Source of the DNA: Wolbachia endosymbiont (group A) of Longitarsus flavicornis
GTDB lineage: Bacteria; Pseudomonadota; Alphaproteobacteria; Rickettsiales; Anaplasmataceae
Length of the DNA: 64,000 bases
Direction: 5' to 3'
Assembly: GCF_963931955.1 (NCBI RefSeq)
Contig: NZ_OZ008337.1
Location: 310,001-374,000, forward strand
Position numbers and translations under genes: made by a program. A model generated the notes under the pieces. The model was not told the origin of the DNA. It ran no database searches and was given only the letters and a program-made list of their open reading frames with translations. Each line of letters starts with the position of its first letter. Position 1 is the first letter of the stretch. Shown here one piece after another: positions 17,744-26,303 of the stretch.

Positions 17744-20645
17744 TTTTTCGTTGATATTCTTCTTGATATTTGGTCTTTCGTATCAAGGATATGCTGATTG
17801 TCCAACATTTGTAGAAAGTAATACTTGGTGGGAGGCAATAGCTGGTGGCAATTGGGTAAAAGAAATTAAGGTAAAAGCAATAAAAGATCAAGGAGTGGTT
17901 GGCTATTTTAATCCTAAAATTAGAGTATGTGCTTATGATGGAAAAAGTTACTGCTATGACTTGCAAAGTGGGGAATCCTGCCGCCAAATATATGGAACAC
18001 AAAGTACAGGTGGGGGTGTTTCTGCTGCAGCTTTCATTGATTGGGAAGGAAATAGAATGTTAGCTGATGGAACAATTAAGACAGATAACAGTGAAAAAAT
18101 TAAAGAAGGAATTGCGAAAGGTCTTGGGTGGGAGTGGGCAGATGATGTGACTGATGAGGAAAAAAGAAGATTCGCTAACTCTCCTAAGATATGTGCCTGC
18201 AGTCAAAAAGGGGCTTGTATGTCAGGAATTTCTTCGTGGGGTGCTAAAGTGTTTTCGGGAGCAAATATTTTTCGTCCTGGAGATATGGATAAAGCTTGTG
18301 ACACCTGTTACCAAAAGAAGATAAAATGTGCTCCTATACCACTTGCACCTGGCCCCCCTCCATTTTGCGAGCAACTTGCAATGTCACCTCCACAAGTTAG
18401 AATTGTTCCTATAACAAATGGAGACAATGATTACTTTAACCCTAAAGTTAAGGTAATAGCTGGTGATCTAATAGAAGAAGACAGAAAGATTGGAAAAGAA
18501 TTAGATTTTCCCAGAAAATACAAAAAAGATAAAGCTGGGGAGCGCCTTACTTCGGATGAAGTTGTTAGGGAGTATCCTATTTTGGATAAAGATGGCACGA
18601 CACATTACTTCGCAACTTATAGAGAAAAAGATAAGCTCTGCGCTGAATACCATGGAACTCAAAGTATAGATGGAAAAAATCCACAGTTCGTCCGCTGCTT
18701 CCCGGCACCACCTGCTCCAGAACCTAAGATAGTGAAGGTAGCAAATGAAAACACGCTAGAAATAGAAATGAAGATGAGCGAGAGCACTTGTAGAGCACAC
18801 GGAACCTACAGTAATGGTTCCTGTACTTTTAATGTTACCAACCATCCTGTAAATATTGGCCCTCTATCTTTAAAAGTAGTAAAACCAGCAATAGTAGCAA
18901 AAACGACTGATAGTAATAACAAAAAAAATTATATTGATAATATTATAGAAGGTATATTAGAAAGTAATCCGCAACAATTTAAAGTTCTGAAAGAATATGG
19001 CTATGTTCCTGATATTGAAACGGAATGTAAAGAGTTTCAGGGGAATAAGTGCAAATTGAACAACTTAGGACAACCAGAAATAGAAGTAAAGTATAAAGGA
19101 AATTCTAACAGTAAAATGCTTTGTCTTTCTGGTTGGCAACCAGAACCAGAAGAGTTTATCCTTAAAAGAGGAGAGGAGATAATACCACTAAAATTAATGG
19201 GAATAAAATATATTAAATACAATGCTGTTTACTCCAAGGAATCAAATCAGTTCTATTATCTTCCAAGCAAGGAAATAGTTGACCTTTTGAAAGAACCTCA
19301 AAATCGGTTGGATAAAATAATATTTAATAAGCAAGGATACGTTTTCTTCCCTGACGAAAATAAGCAGAAGAAGGGAGAATGCAGTTACTGCGTGAATTAC
19401 GATAAAGACATAGATGAACAATTTACAAACAACAAAGTCAAAGTAGTATATAAGTTGATAGATACAGAGTATAAAGAAGGATGTAAGCAAGGTAATGATG
19501 GTTGCATCTGCTTTGATGGAAAGTGTAGCCGTTCAAAACAATATTTGAATAAAAATAAAAATGAAAATGATAAGCAATTTTACTTAAGGTATGAGGAAGT
19601 GGATTGTAAAGATAAGGATGGTAAAGTATTAAGAGATAAAAAAAATGAAGTACGAAAGTGTACACAATTAAAAGATCAACTGATTAAAGCAGATAGAACA
19701 GAGGTCTTTTATGCTGATAAATTGTGTAGGCTTGACTGGGAAGGTTTAAAAAAGAAATTAAAAGAGATAATCAAGAAACAACTGAAAGATAAGAAACAAG
19801 AACTGGAAAAAAATAGTGAAAAATCCTATAAGCCTGAAGATGGAGATGTTTATACAGATGACTTATCAATAATGTTTGACCGTGTTGAAATAGAAGCGTG
19901 GGGAAGTGGTGAAGCAGGTCATATACAAGGTAGTGGCTGTAAAAGTGAAAACTGCCATTCTACTGAAAGCAGAGTAGGAATGCCAGGAGATTATATTAAA
20001 GCTCAATTGGAAATTGATCCTAATTATCCTCGAATTAATATTCGAGTTACAGAGGGAGGAGGTAATCAGGAAAATAACTCCTCAGACAAGGACGGAGGAC
20101 CTATTTTTATAAAAATGTGTCGTTCAGACAAACAAGATTGCAAGCCATTAATCACTGTTGCAGGGGGAGGTATGTATAGAACATATGGTCCTGAACGTAC
20201 AAGTTATCGGGACACAATAATTCATGAACCGAGTTTAAAATTAGAAGAAAGGATCATAACAGCAGATGCATTGAAGTCTACTGAAGATGATAAAATAACA
20301 TATATAGAAGATGGTAAAGTCAAGTATGAAACAGTAAATTGTGAAAGTAATTTTAGAAGCAATAAACCTGGTGCAGGTGGTTGCATTGATAAAAACAAAG
20401 AAATTCATGATGAAAACTCTCCAAGATATATGCAGAAAGGAATTTATGGTAAAGGCTCTCCAGGGTATGTGAAGATTAGACCTATTATGAAGGAATTTGA
20501 CGAAGAAGAAATAAATGCTGCTATTAAAAAAGTAATAGAGGATCTATACGATCTTGAAACTATGACTGATTTTTGGGTAGGGGACCTTAACGTGAATATA
20601 AGAGAGATAATTGAAGAGGAAATCAAAAAAGAATTGTTAAGGTAA
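17703..20645 (+). CDS. Large secreted cysteine-rich protein, T4SS-linked, unknown
   Basis: A 980-residue protein starting at ATG 17703, inside the virB4 gene, with AAGGAG nine bases upstream. ATG 17724 is an alternative. A signal peptide (FSLIFFLIFGLSYQGYA) is followed by Asp-Cys, and no other clear membrane helix is seen. The extracytoplasmic part has many Cys and at least two related blocks: GYFNPKIRVCAYD...YGTQST (near residue 60) and YFNPKVKVIAGD...YHGTQSID (near 240-320). The C-terminal third includes a Gly-rich segment (EGGGNQENN...GGPIFIKM). It resembles the extended extracellular parts of Rickettsiales VirB6 proteins but lacks their membrane core. It may be a surface component of the secretion system; this is inference from the overlap and the signal peptide. 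Confidence 0.7.
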   Translation: MSGYRCFMRSVRLNFSLIFFLIFGLSYQGYADCPTFVESNTWWEAIAGGNWVKEIKVKAIKDQGVVGYFNPKIRVCAYDGKSYCYDLQSGESCRQIYGTQSTGGGVSAAAFIDWEGNRMLADGTIKTDNSEKIKEGIAKGLGWEWADDVTDEEKRRFANSPKICACSQKGACMSGISSWGAKVFSGANIFRPGDMDKACDTCYQKKIKCAPIPLAPGPPPFCEQLAMSPPQVRIVPITNGDNDYFNPKVKVIAGDLIEEDRKIGKELDFPRKYKKDKAGERLTSDEVVREYPILDKDGTTHYFATYREKDKLCAEYHGTQSIDGKNPQFVRCFPAPPAPEPKIVKVANENTLEIEMKMSESTCRAHGTYSNGSCTFNVTNHPVNIGPLSLKVVKPAIVAKTTDSNNKKNYIDNIIEGILESNPQQFKVLKEYGYVPDIETECKEFQGNKCKLNNLGQPEIEVKYKGNSNSKMLCLSGWQPEPEEFILKRGEEIIPLKLMGIKYIKYNAVYSKESNQFYYLPSKEIVDLLKEPQNRLDKIIFNKQGYVFFPDENKQKKGECSYCVNYDKDIDEQFTNNKVKVVYKLIDTEYKEGCKQGNDGCICFDGKCSRSKQYLNKNKNENDKQFYLRYEEVDCKDKDGKVLRDKKNEVRKCTQLKDQLIKADRTEVFYADKLCRLDWEGLKKKLKEIIKKQLKDKKQELEKNSEKSYKPEDGDVYTDDLSIMFDRVEIEAWGSGEAGHIQGSGCKSENCHSTESRVGMPGDYIKAQLEIDPNYPRINIRVTEGGGNQENNSSDKDGGPIFIKMCRSDKQDCKPLITVAGGGMYRTYGPERTSYRDTIIHEPSLKLEERIITADALKSTEDDKITYIEDGKVKYETVNCESNFRSNKPGAGGCIDKNKEIHDENSPRYMQKGIYGKGSPGYVKIRPIMKEFDEEEINAAIKKVIEDLYDLETMTDFWVGDLNVNIREIIEEEIKKELLR

Positions 20646-20751
20646 AAAGATATAAATTATGCTCTTGTTTTAGTAATTAATTAAAGTAAAGCATGTAGTA
20701 AATGGTGTATCTTAACAAAAAGGTATAACGAATGTAAGGAGGGAGTACTTT

Positions 20752-21255
20752 ATGTCTCTAAAGAATAAAATTTCTGAGCTAATAGAACAACAATTTAGCA
20801 TTAAATACCATGACAATTATTTGGCTTACGCTATACATAAGTGGGCTGCAAGTGAAATATCTAATTCTATTGCTTTTTGCATAATTGGTTGTGGAAATTG
20901 CAAGATTGGACATCAAGATGCTGCAAATTCATTCAACATAACAAAAGAAGAAATTGAACAAGGCAATATTGCAAGCATAGAAAGTAAAATAAAAAATGAA
21001 GCTGAAAAATCAGGTAGCGAGTTTTCTGAGTTGATCTCTAGGTTTGATCAATCGCTAAAAGAACAAAGTGGAAAGTCTATTGTACAAATTTTAGATTCAT
21101 CTGCTGAGGAGATGTTACAGAGTTTTTGTGACAGCACTATATGGCAAAATAATTCTCCAGAACCTCAAGAAGTTAGTGCAACTCCTGCTTCATCTGAAGA
21201 GTCTGCTACAGAAGGTTTGGAAACTAGTGTTAGTCCAGATCCTTTTTCAACTTAA
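20752..21255 (+). CDS. Small hypothetical protein, acidic tail
   Basis: A 167-residue protein of no recognised family. It has a strong Shine-Dalgarno site (AAGGAGGG) about 10 bases before the ATG, which supports real expression. The N-terminal 110 residues are mixed helical with a short Cys cluster (FCIIGCGNCKIGH). The last 45 residues are Ser/Thr/Glu/Pro-rich and probably disordered. It starts 106 bp after the secreted Cys-rich protein and could belong to the same transcript. It overlaps the end of the convergent SH3 gene by four bases. Confidence 0.6.
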   Translation: MSLKNKISELIEQQFSIKYHDNYLAYAIHKWAASEISNSIAFCIIGCGNCKIGHQDAANSFNITKEEIEQGNIASIESKIKNEAEKSGSEFSELISRFDQSLKEQSGKSIVQILDSSAEEMLQSFCDSTIWQNNSPEPQEVSATPASSEESATEGLETSVSPDPFST

Positions 21256-21743
21256 TCAACCCCGTATATATGTTTTTTTTGTACCCATGCTTTACGTTTT
21301 GGGGTAGAAAGAAAACACCACTCTTCGTTGCACTTTTCTATTTTCATTACTACAAACTTGTCTATTTTCATAGTAATCTTGCTGTCTACACTCTGTTTTT
21401 GATATCCATAAGCGTCTTCTTTTACAATCGCGTAGTACTTATCACTAAGAAGATTGCCTTTTATCCATCCGCAGCCTTCATATATATCACAGACCTTTTT
21501 CCAACTCTCAAACTCTTCTATCACTTTCAGGGGCAGATTTTTGCAAGTGTATATCCATTTTACAGGATAGTGAAACCCTGGCCCCGTTCTCATGTTGATC
21601 TTATTTGATTTGGTTGAAACAAAGTTGTTAGCAAACAAGCTATGGCTAAATAATAAAAACAATAGGATAATAGTACTGAACCAAGATCCCAGTGTCACGC
21701 ACTGGGATGACGTGAGTGATAGTGTAACAGATTTGTTCATCAT
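21252..21743 (-). CDS. Secreted bacterial SH3-domain protein
   Basis: A 163-residue exported protein. The hydrophobic signal STIILLFLLFSHSLFA ends at ANN. Two SH3-like beta segments follow: KINMRTGPGFHYPVKWIYTC...CGWIKGNLL, the classic bacterial SH3 NMRxGPG motif, and a second one ending WCFLSTPKRKAWVQKKHI. Members of this family bind cell wall or act in envelope processes in the periplasm. The first 20 residues (LTSSQCVTLGSW) are encoded by a palindromic repeat at 21685-21711, which lengthens the n-region of the signal peptide. The native start may have been near the signal sequence. It is convergent with the gene at 20752-21255. Confidence 0.78.
   Translation of the reverse strand: MMNKSVTLSLTSSQCVTLGSWFSTIILLFLLFSHSLFANNFVSTKSNKINMRTGPGFHYPVKWIYTCKNLPLKVIEEFESWKKVCDIYEGCGWIKGNLLSDKYYAIVKEDAYGYQKQSVDSKITMKIDKFVVMKIEKCNEEWCFLSTPKRKAWVQKKHIYGVD
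21685..21711. repeat. Palindromic repeat in the 5' end of the SH3 gene
   Basis: GATCCCAGTG-TCACG-CACTGGGATGAC, the same palindrome as in carB and trpS. It is in frame and precedes the signal-peptide core. Confidence 0.9.
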
Positions 21744-21813
21744 AATTCACGATTAGATTGACATAAGATAAAGAGTAAATTAAAAATTGAATAGATCTTT
21801 AAATGCAAAATCA

Positions 21814-23151
21814 ATGCCTATAGAAATATTAATGCCTGCTCTTTCACCGACAATGAGCAAAACTGGAGGAAAAATTGTAAAGTGGCATAAAAAAGAACAA
21901 GACAAAGTTGAAGTAGGCGACGTAATTGCTGAGATAGAGACTGATAAAGCCATAATGGAGTTTGAATCTATAGATGAAGGAGTTTTAGCAAAAATTTTAG
22001 TAACAGAAGGAACAAGTGACGTGCCTGTAAATCAACCAATAGCTTTAATGCTGGAAGAAGGAGAAGATGAAAGTGCACTTAACAACTATACTTCAACTTC
22101 CATCAATAGTGCAGTTAAAAAGGAAGTGACAAAAAGTGCTGTTGATAATCAAAAATCAGAACACCAAGATTTAAACGGAAAGCCAATAAGTCATTCTTCG
22201 GTGTCATTCCAGCGCGTGACGCTGGAATCCAACCCCTCAATGTCATCCCAGTGCTTGACACTGGGATCTAGAAAAGAAGAAGATACTAAGACAACAGAAG
22301 GTAGAATAAAAATAAGCCCATTAGCTAAGAAAATAGCTCAAAATGAAGGGGTTAATGTGCAGCAATTAAAAGGTACAGGACCATACGGTCGCATAATTAA
22401 GGCTGATGTGTTGGAGTTTTTAGGCAGTGGTATACATACTGAAAGTCCTGAGAAAGATACCATAGTTGAAGTAAGCAACATGCGCCAAGTGATAGCACAG
22501 CGCCTAACTGAATCAAAACAGAATGTTCCACATTTTTATTTAACTGTAGACTGCCAGGTTGATAAGTTAATATCGTTAAAAAACGAGATTAACTCAGCAG
22601 ATGAAAACAATAAAGTAACAATCAATGACTTAATTATCAAAGCTGTGGCTTTTAGCATGAAAAAATTTCCTGATATAAATTCTTCGTGGATAGATAATAA
22701 AATACTTAAATACTCGAATGTAGATATCTCAATCGCTGTGGCACTTGAAGATGGGCTAATTACTCCTATAGTAAAAAATGCTGATAAAAAGGGTATTTTA
22801 TCTATATCAAAAGAAGTGAAAGATTTAGTAAGCAGAGCAAGATCTGGAAAATTGAAACCTGAAGAGTTTCAAGGAGGAGGGTTTACTATCTCCAACTTAG
22901 GGATGTTTGGTATAAAAGCCTTCAGTGCTATAATCAATCCGCCGCAATCTTGCATTATGGCAGTTGGTGCATCTAAAAAACAACCAATTGTTATGAATGA
23001 GAAAATAGAAATAGCAGAAATAATGACAGTGACACTCTCTGTTGACCACAGGACAGTTGATGGAGCATTAGGAGCAAAATTTTTAAACACCTTCAAGCAT
23101 TATATAGAGAATCCTCTGGTGATGTTTATTGAAACTGCGGTAACCTATTAG
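21814..23151 (+). CDS. pdhC: Pyruvate dehydrogenase E2, dihydrolipoamide acetyltransferase
   Basis: A 445-residue E2 subunit, which transfers acetyl groups from E1 to CoA in the pyruvate dehydrogenase complex. ATG 21814 is chosen because MPIEILMPALSPTM is the normal N-terminus; an upstream TTG frame adds nine unlikely residues. Domains in order: lipoyl domain with the lipoyl Lys in EIETDKAIMEF; a linker; peripheral subunit-binding domain (ISPLAKKIAQNEG...GPYGRIIKADV); and the catalytic core with the active-site SVDHRTVDGA. The linker contains two palindromic repeats (22203-22270) coding for a Ser-rich stretch. The repeats are in frame in a region that tolerates length change. Confidence 0.96.
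   Translation: MPIEILMPALSPTMSKTGGKIVKWHKKEQDKVEVGDVIAEIETDKAIMEFESIDEGVLAKILVTEGTSDVPVNQPIALMLEEGEDESALNNYTSTSINSAVKKEVTKSAVDNQKSEHQDLNGKPISHSSVSFQRVTLESNPSMSSQCLTLGSRKEEDTKTTEGRIKISPLAKKIAQNEGVNVQQLKGTGPYGRIIKADVLEFLGSGIHTESPEKDTIVEVSNMRQVIAQRLTESKQNVPHFYLTVDCQVDKLISLKNEINSADENNKVTINDLIIKAVAFSMKKFPDINSSWIDNKILKYSNVDISIAVALEDGLITPIVKNADKKGILSISKEVKDLVSRARSGKLKPEEFQGGGFTISNLGMFGIKAFSAIINPPQSCIMAVGASKKQPIVMNEKIEIAEIMTVTLSVDHRTVDGALGAKFLNTFKHYIENPLVMFIETAVTY
22203..22270. repeat. Two palindromic repeats in the pdhC linker
   Basis: GTCATTCCAGCG-CGTGA-CGCTGGAATCC is followed by GTCATCCCAGTG-CTTGA-CACTGGGATC. Both are in frame between the lipoyl and subunit-binding domains of pdhC and encode about 22 residues. 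Confidence 0.9.
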
Positions 23152-23172
23152 CATCGTTATTACAAAATTAAT

Positions 23173-23214
23173 ACCTCTAAGTTTATAATTCTACTAGTTA
23201 ATAGGCTTAGAGGT
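23173..23214 (+). promoter_or_regulatory. Hairpin covering the ribosome-binding site of the next gene
   Basis: A 9-bp perfect stem ACCTCTAAG/CTTAGAGGT spans 23173-23214 and is followed by seven A residues (23215-23221). The 3' arm contains AGAGGT, the only Shine-Dalgarno-like sequence before the ATG at 23221. The structure may end the pdhC transcript (weakly) or mask the ribosome-binding site. The structure is seen directly; regulation is inferred. Confidence 0.45.
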
Positions 23215-23220
23215 AAAAAA

Positions 23221-23862
23221 ATGAATACTACAGTAGAAAAAAATAATCCAAAAATTTTTCCTAAAAATGAAGGAAAGGTTAATTCAAAAGGCATGGTTGC
23301 TCCACCTGTTCCTCCGAAATCTTCCCAAGCTAAATTTGCTGGAATAAGAGCAATTTTTGAGCAAAATGCATCTCATTTCCAAGCAAATGATAGTAATAAA
23401 ACAGTGAGTAGCAATCTTGGAAGAACATTTGGCCCAACAATGCGAAAACTCATGGAAGACAACATTCATGTAAATGCTAGCACTCCTAACAAACAACGCC
23501 GTGATTCAGGGGATAGTGGTATCAGTGATGTTAGTAGCAGCACTCTTGATAAAAAAGCTAAAGCTTATAATCCACTTGATTGGAATCCAATCTATCAAGG
23601 TAAAAAGCTTTTTAGTTTAGACAATATGTCAAGCAACTCGTCTTCATGCAGTGAAAAAAGTAGTATTTCAGATATAAGCGATAAGTCTAATAATTCAAAC
23701 ATTGTTAGATGTAATATTACTAGGAGTAACAGTAAGGAGGACCTTCATAAACCTGATGCTTCACATAATGACAAATCTGCAGGTAAAAAATTATCTAATG
23801 TCAATGTAAGCGAATTAATCAGAAAGTTTGAACAAGGTAGTGACATAGTAAAAGGGCGTTAA
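23221..23862 (+). CDS. Hypothetical Ser/Asn-rich protein with proline motif
   Basis: A 213-residue polar protein of no recognised family, with no signal peptide or membrane helix. An N-terminal VAPPVPPK is a PxxP SH3-binding-type sequence. The middle is rich in Ser, Asn and Asp, with clusters such as SGDSGISDVSSSTLD. The C-terminus VNVSELIRKFEQGSD resembles the C-terminus of the interrupted gene at 26304-28549 (ANVKEMVAQIEKGKG), which also has PxxP motifs, so the two may be distant relatives. It is a candidate secreted factor by composition only. Expression may be limited by the hairpin at 23173-23214. Confidence 0.6.
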   Translation: MNTTVEKNNPKIFPKNEGKVNSKGMVAPPVPPKSSQAKFAGIRAIFEQNASHFQANDSNKTVSSNLGRTFGPTMRKLMEDNIHVNASTPNKQRRDSGDSGISDVSSSTLDKKAKAYNPLDWNPIYQGKKLFSLDNMSSNSSSCSEKSSISDISDKSNNSNIVRCNITRSNSKEDLHKPDASHNDKSAGKKLSNVNVSELIRKFEQGSDIVKGR

Positions 23863-23870
23863 TCAAATGT

Positions 23871-23909
23871 TACCCTATCCTTGTATATGCAAAGGTAGGG
23901 TATCTTTTT
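23871..23909. terminator. Bidirectional rho-independent terminator
   Basis: The stem TACCCTA/TAGGGTA is extended by CCTT/AAGG across one bulge (23871-23902) and followed by TCTTTTT. It lies between two convergent genes that end at 23862 and 23908, so it can serve both. Confidence 0.75.
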
Positions 23910-25137
23910 AAAATATTATGTCCTTTATAGCTTTGTTAATTTTTGACTCCCTCTCTGCAAAAGCAGTTTCTAAAGAGGTTCTAAGTTTTTTCCATTCTTC
24001 TTGACCATTTATGTGGGTTAAAATTAAAGATTTATATTCATTTTCAATTTTTTCCAATGCTCTTTGATATGAAAAACCTAATTCCTCATATATATCAATA
24101 TTTATCGATTGCAGTATTACCAAAAATGAAAACAAATTCGGATCAGGTAATTCTTTTCTTGTGTGATTCAGAAGACACAGCTTTATTTTTTTTACGCAGT
24201 ATTCTATTGTTTTTAACGATAGTGACAGGCTTTCTGCATAAAATATAAAACTATCTACAATCAAATTTTTTGACTTTTTCGGTAATTTAATATTTTCAAA
24301 TAGTTCTTTTGTAAATTTTTCTATCGGTTGTTTTGGCAAATGTAAAGAGAGATCAGTAAAAGATTTTAGGTCAAAATTTGGTCCAAGTATTGTGCTGATT
24401 GCTCTTTGTACATTACTCTTATCTTTACTTACAGAAATAATGAAAACCAGCCCCTCCACATCAAGCATATACTTTATAGATTCCAAAAAATCAACAACGA
24501 ATTTAGGACGGCACACATCAAGATTATCCACCATTATATAAATGTTTTTGTCTTTTCTGATTTTATTAACCACATCCGCTAACTGTGTTTTAAAATCTCT
24601 AGTACTCTCTTTTCTTCTTTGGAGAAGACTTAATTCACTCAAGACAAAACCTATGTCTTTTTTATCAGCCTCTTTTGCAGCGTCAAGAAATACTGAAAGC
24701 ATAGCAAGTGGAGATTTACTGATCAGCTTTCCTATTGTGTTTAGAGAAAATAGTTCTTGGTTTATGTTCTTGAACTGTTGTATAACGCTTCTTTTTACTT
24801 CATACGATGCAAATAAATCTTCAAATAGAAAATTTAAAAAAGAAGGAAGTGGTTGATCCAGTGCATTGATATCCCATGCACTATAATAAGCTGCAATTTC
24901 ATTTTGCTGTTTTAACTCTTTTACCCATTCTTTCAAAAAAAACGTCTTGCCCCATCCGTCATATCCTTCCAAAGATATTATTGTAAAAGACTGATCAATT
25001 GTTTTAATTATAGTGTTGAATTTACCTGAAAATTGCTTATAGTTTAGACGGTCATTTTCCCAAGCCACCACTTTAAGTGGTGGTGCTGTTTCTTTCTTCT
25101 TGAACGTTATTAACGATACAAGTTTTTTAAAGCACAT
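23908..25137 (-). CDS. KAP-family P-loop NTPase
   Basis: A 409-residue protein with the features of KAP NTPases. Walker A is GYDGWGKT (residues 58-65). The family-specific AYYSAWDINALDQPLPSFL follows. Walker B is IYIMVDNLDVCRP with the downstream VVDFLESIKYMLDVEG, which matches the KAP pattern of an Asp-Asn/Asp-Leu-Asp box and a helix leading to the sensor. Known members are linked to membrane-associated roles and, in bacteria, to phage exclusion or mobile DNA. This copy has no clear transmembrane helices inserted in the P-loop domain, unlike many KAP proteins. It starts 3 bp after the recR stop on the same strand, so it is likely co-transcribed. Confidence 0.8.
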   Translation of the reverse strand: MCFKKLVSLITFKKKETAPPLKVVAWENDRLNYKQFSGKFNTIIKTIDQSFTIISLEGYDGWGKTFFLKEWVKELKQQNEIAAYYSAWDINALDQPLPSFLNFLFEDLFASYEVKRSVIQQFKNINQELFSLNTIGKLISKSPLAMLSVFLDAAKEADKKDIGFVLSELSLLQRRKESTRDFKTQLADVVNKIRKDKNIYIMVDNLDVCRPKFVVDFLESIKYMLDVEGLVFIISVSKDKSNVQRAISTILGPNFDLKSFTDLSLHLPKQPIEKFTKELFENIKLPKKSKNLIVDSFIFYAESLSLSLKTIEYCVKKIKLCLLNHTRKELPDPNLFSFLVILQSINIDIYEELGFSYQRALEKIENEYKSLILTHINGQEEWKKLRTSLETAFAERESKINKAIKDIIF

Positions 25138-25140
25138 ACC

Positions 25141-25746
25141 TTATTTTATATTTAACTCATATTCTTGTCTTGAAGTAAGTGCTATCCTCAGCGTTCCTTC
25201 ATCTAGGTAGTCAATTTCTCCGCCCATTGGTATGCCGCAAGCAAGACGTGATATTTTCACATTCAAGTTTTTTAGCAATTCAATTATATATTGTGCAGTA
25301 ACTTGGCCCTCTAATGTCGGATTAATTGCGATAATTATCTCTTCAATTTTAGACTCCGTCACTCTTTTCAGAATAGTGTCAAGGTTAAGTTCTTTTGGAC
25401 CTATGCCATTTATTGCAGACAATCTGCCACCCAAAACATGGTATAAACCTGAATATATATTTCCTTTTTCAAACGCCCATAGATCACCTAATTCTTCTAC
25501 TACACACAGTAACTTAGTGTCACGTTTTGGGTTAGTACAAATAGAACAAGGTGACTTAGTATCTAGATTTCCGCAAACTTCACACTCTATTATAAGATCT
25601 GCTAGCTCTTTAATCAAAGATGCAAGTGGTAGCATAACTTTTTCTTTGTTTTGGAGTAAATGTATAACTAACCTGCGTGATGATGATGGCCCTAAACTTG
25701 GCAATTTAGAGAAAGCATGAACTAGATTTTTTATGTTAATGTTCAT
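25141..25746 (-). CDS. recR: Recombination mediator RecR
   Basis: A 201-residue protein, the usual RecR length, that acts with RecO/RecF to load RecA at gaps. The N-terminal helix-hairpin-helix (KLPSLGPSSSRRLVIHLLQ) is followed by the zinc-binding C4 motif CEVC-GNLDTKSPC-SIC. The Toprim core carries LLCVVEELGDLWAFE and IIAINPTLEGQVTAQYI, and a C-terminal ARGIP-type box reads RLACGIPMGGEIDYLDEGTL. All expected elements are present. It is the first gene of a two-gene unit with the KAP NTPase. Confidence 0.96.
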   Translation of the reverse strand: MNINIKNLVHAFSKLPSLGPSSSRRLVIHLLQNKEKVMLPLASLIKELADLIIECEVCGNLDTKSPCSICTNPKRDTKLLCVVEELGDLWAFEKGNIYSGLYHVLGGRLSAINGIGPKELNLDTILKRVTESKIEEIIIAINPTLEGQVTAQYIIELLKNLNVKISRLACGIPMGGEIDYLDEGTLRIALTSRQEYELNIK

Positions 25747-26303
25747 CCAATAAATTCAGAATAGGTAGTCAAATGGTAACATCAAACCCTTTGTAAAGAA
25801 AGTGGTAAGTTTCTCTTGATCCACTTTGATTAGCTATAGAAAAAATTTTTTACTCTAACGCAAAAAATTACTTCCGCACACTTAAAGCCTGATTATAATA
25901 GACTTCTTGCATAACCCAAACTAAGTAGAAAAAGGTATCATCCGAGTAGCTCTCCTTTGTCATCCGAGTAGCTGACTACTTGGATCCAGCCTTTCCATCC
26001 AAGACGGTGTCATTCCAGTCTGGAATCCAGAAGAAAGAATGGTGTCATGAAAGTAGCTGACACTGGGATCCAGGAAAGTTTGCTTATGAGCAAGCAAACT
26101 GATTTGGTGAGTATAAAAGTATAGCTAACGCGAGCTCTACGTCATACCGCGATGAATCGCGGTATCTCGGCCGCTAACAAGCAGCGGAATGACGGTTTTT
26201 CAAATTGTCAGTAAATCTAAGTCAGTTTAGCTATAATTTCCTAAGTTTGCTCACAATCTCTTGACTTGACAAATATGTTTTTTTTAAACATTCCCAAATG
26301 TTA
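25747..26303. repeat. Intergenic region with palindromic repeats
   Basis: Between recR and the interrupted gene lie several copies of the GTCATCCGAGTAGCT and GTCATTCCAGTCTGG families (about 25930-26075). One GTCATACCGCG-ATGAAT-CGCGGTATCTC plus CCGCTAACAAGCAGCGG unit follows (26135-26195), and a TTTAGCTATA motif occurs at 26226-26235. A 26-bp sequence ending in GCGAGCTCTACGTCATA (about 26113-26139) recurs inverted at 37717-37743. No gene is seen. Confidence 0.8.
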
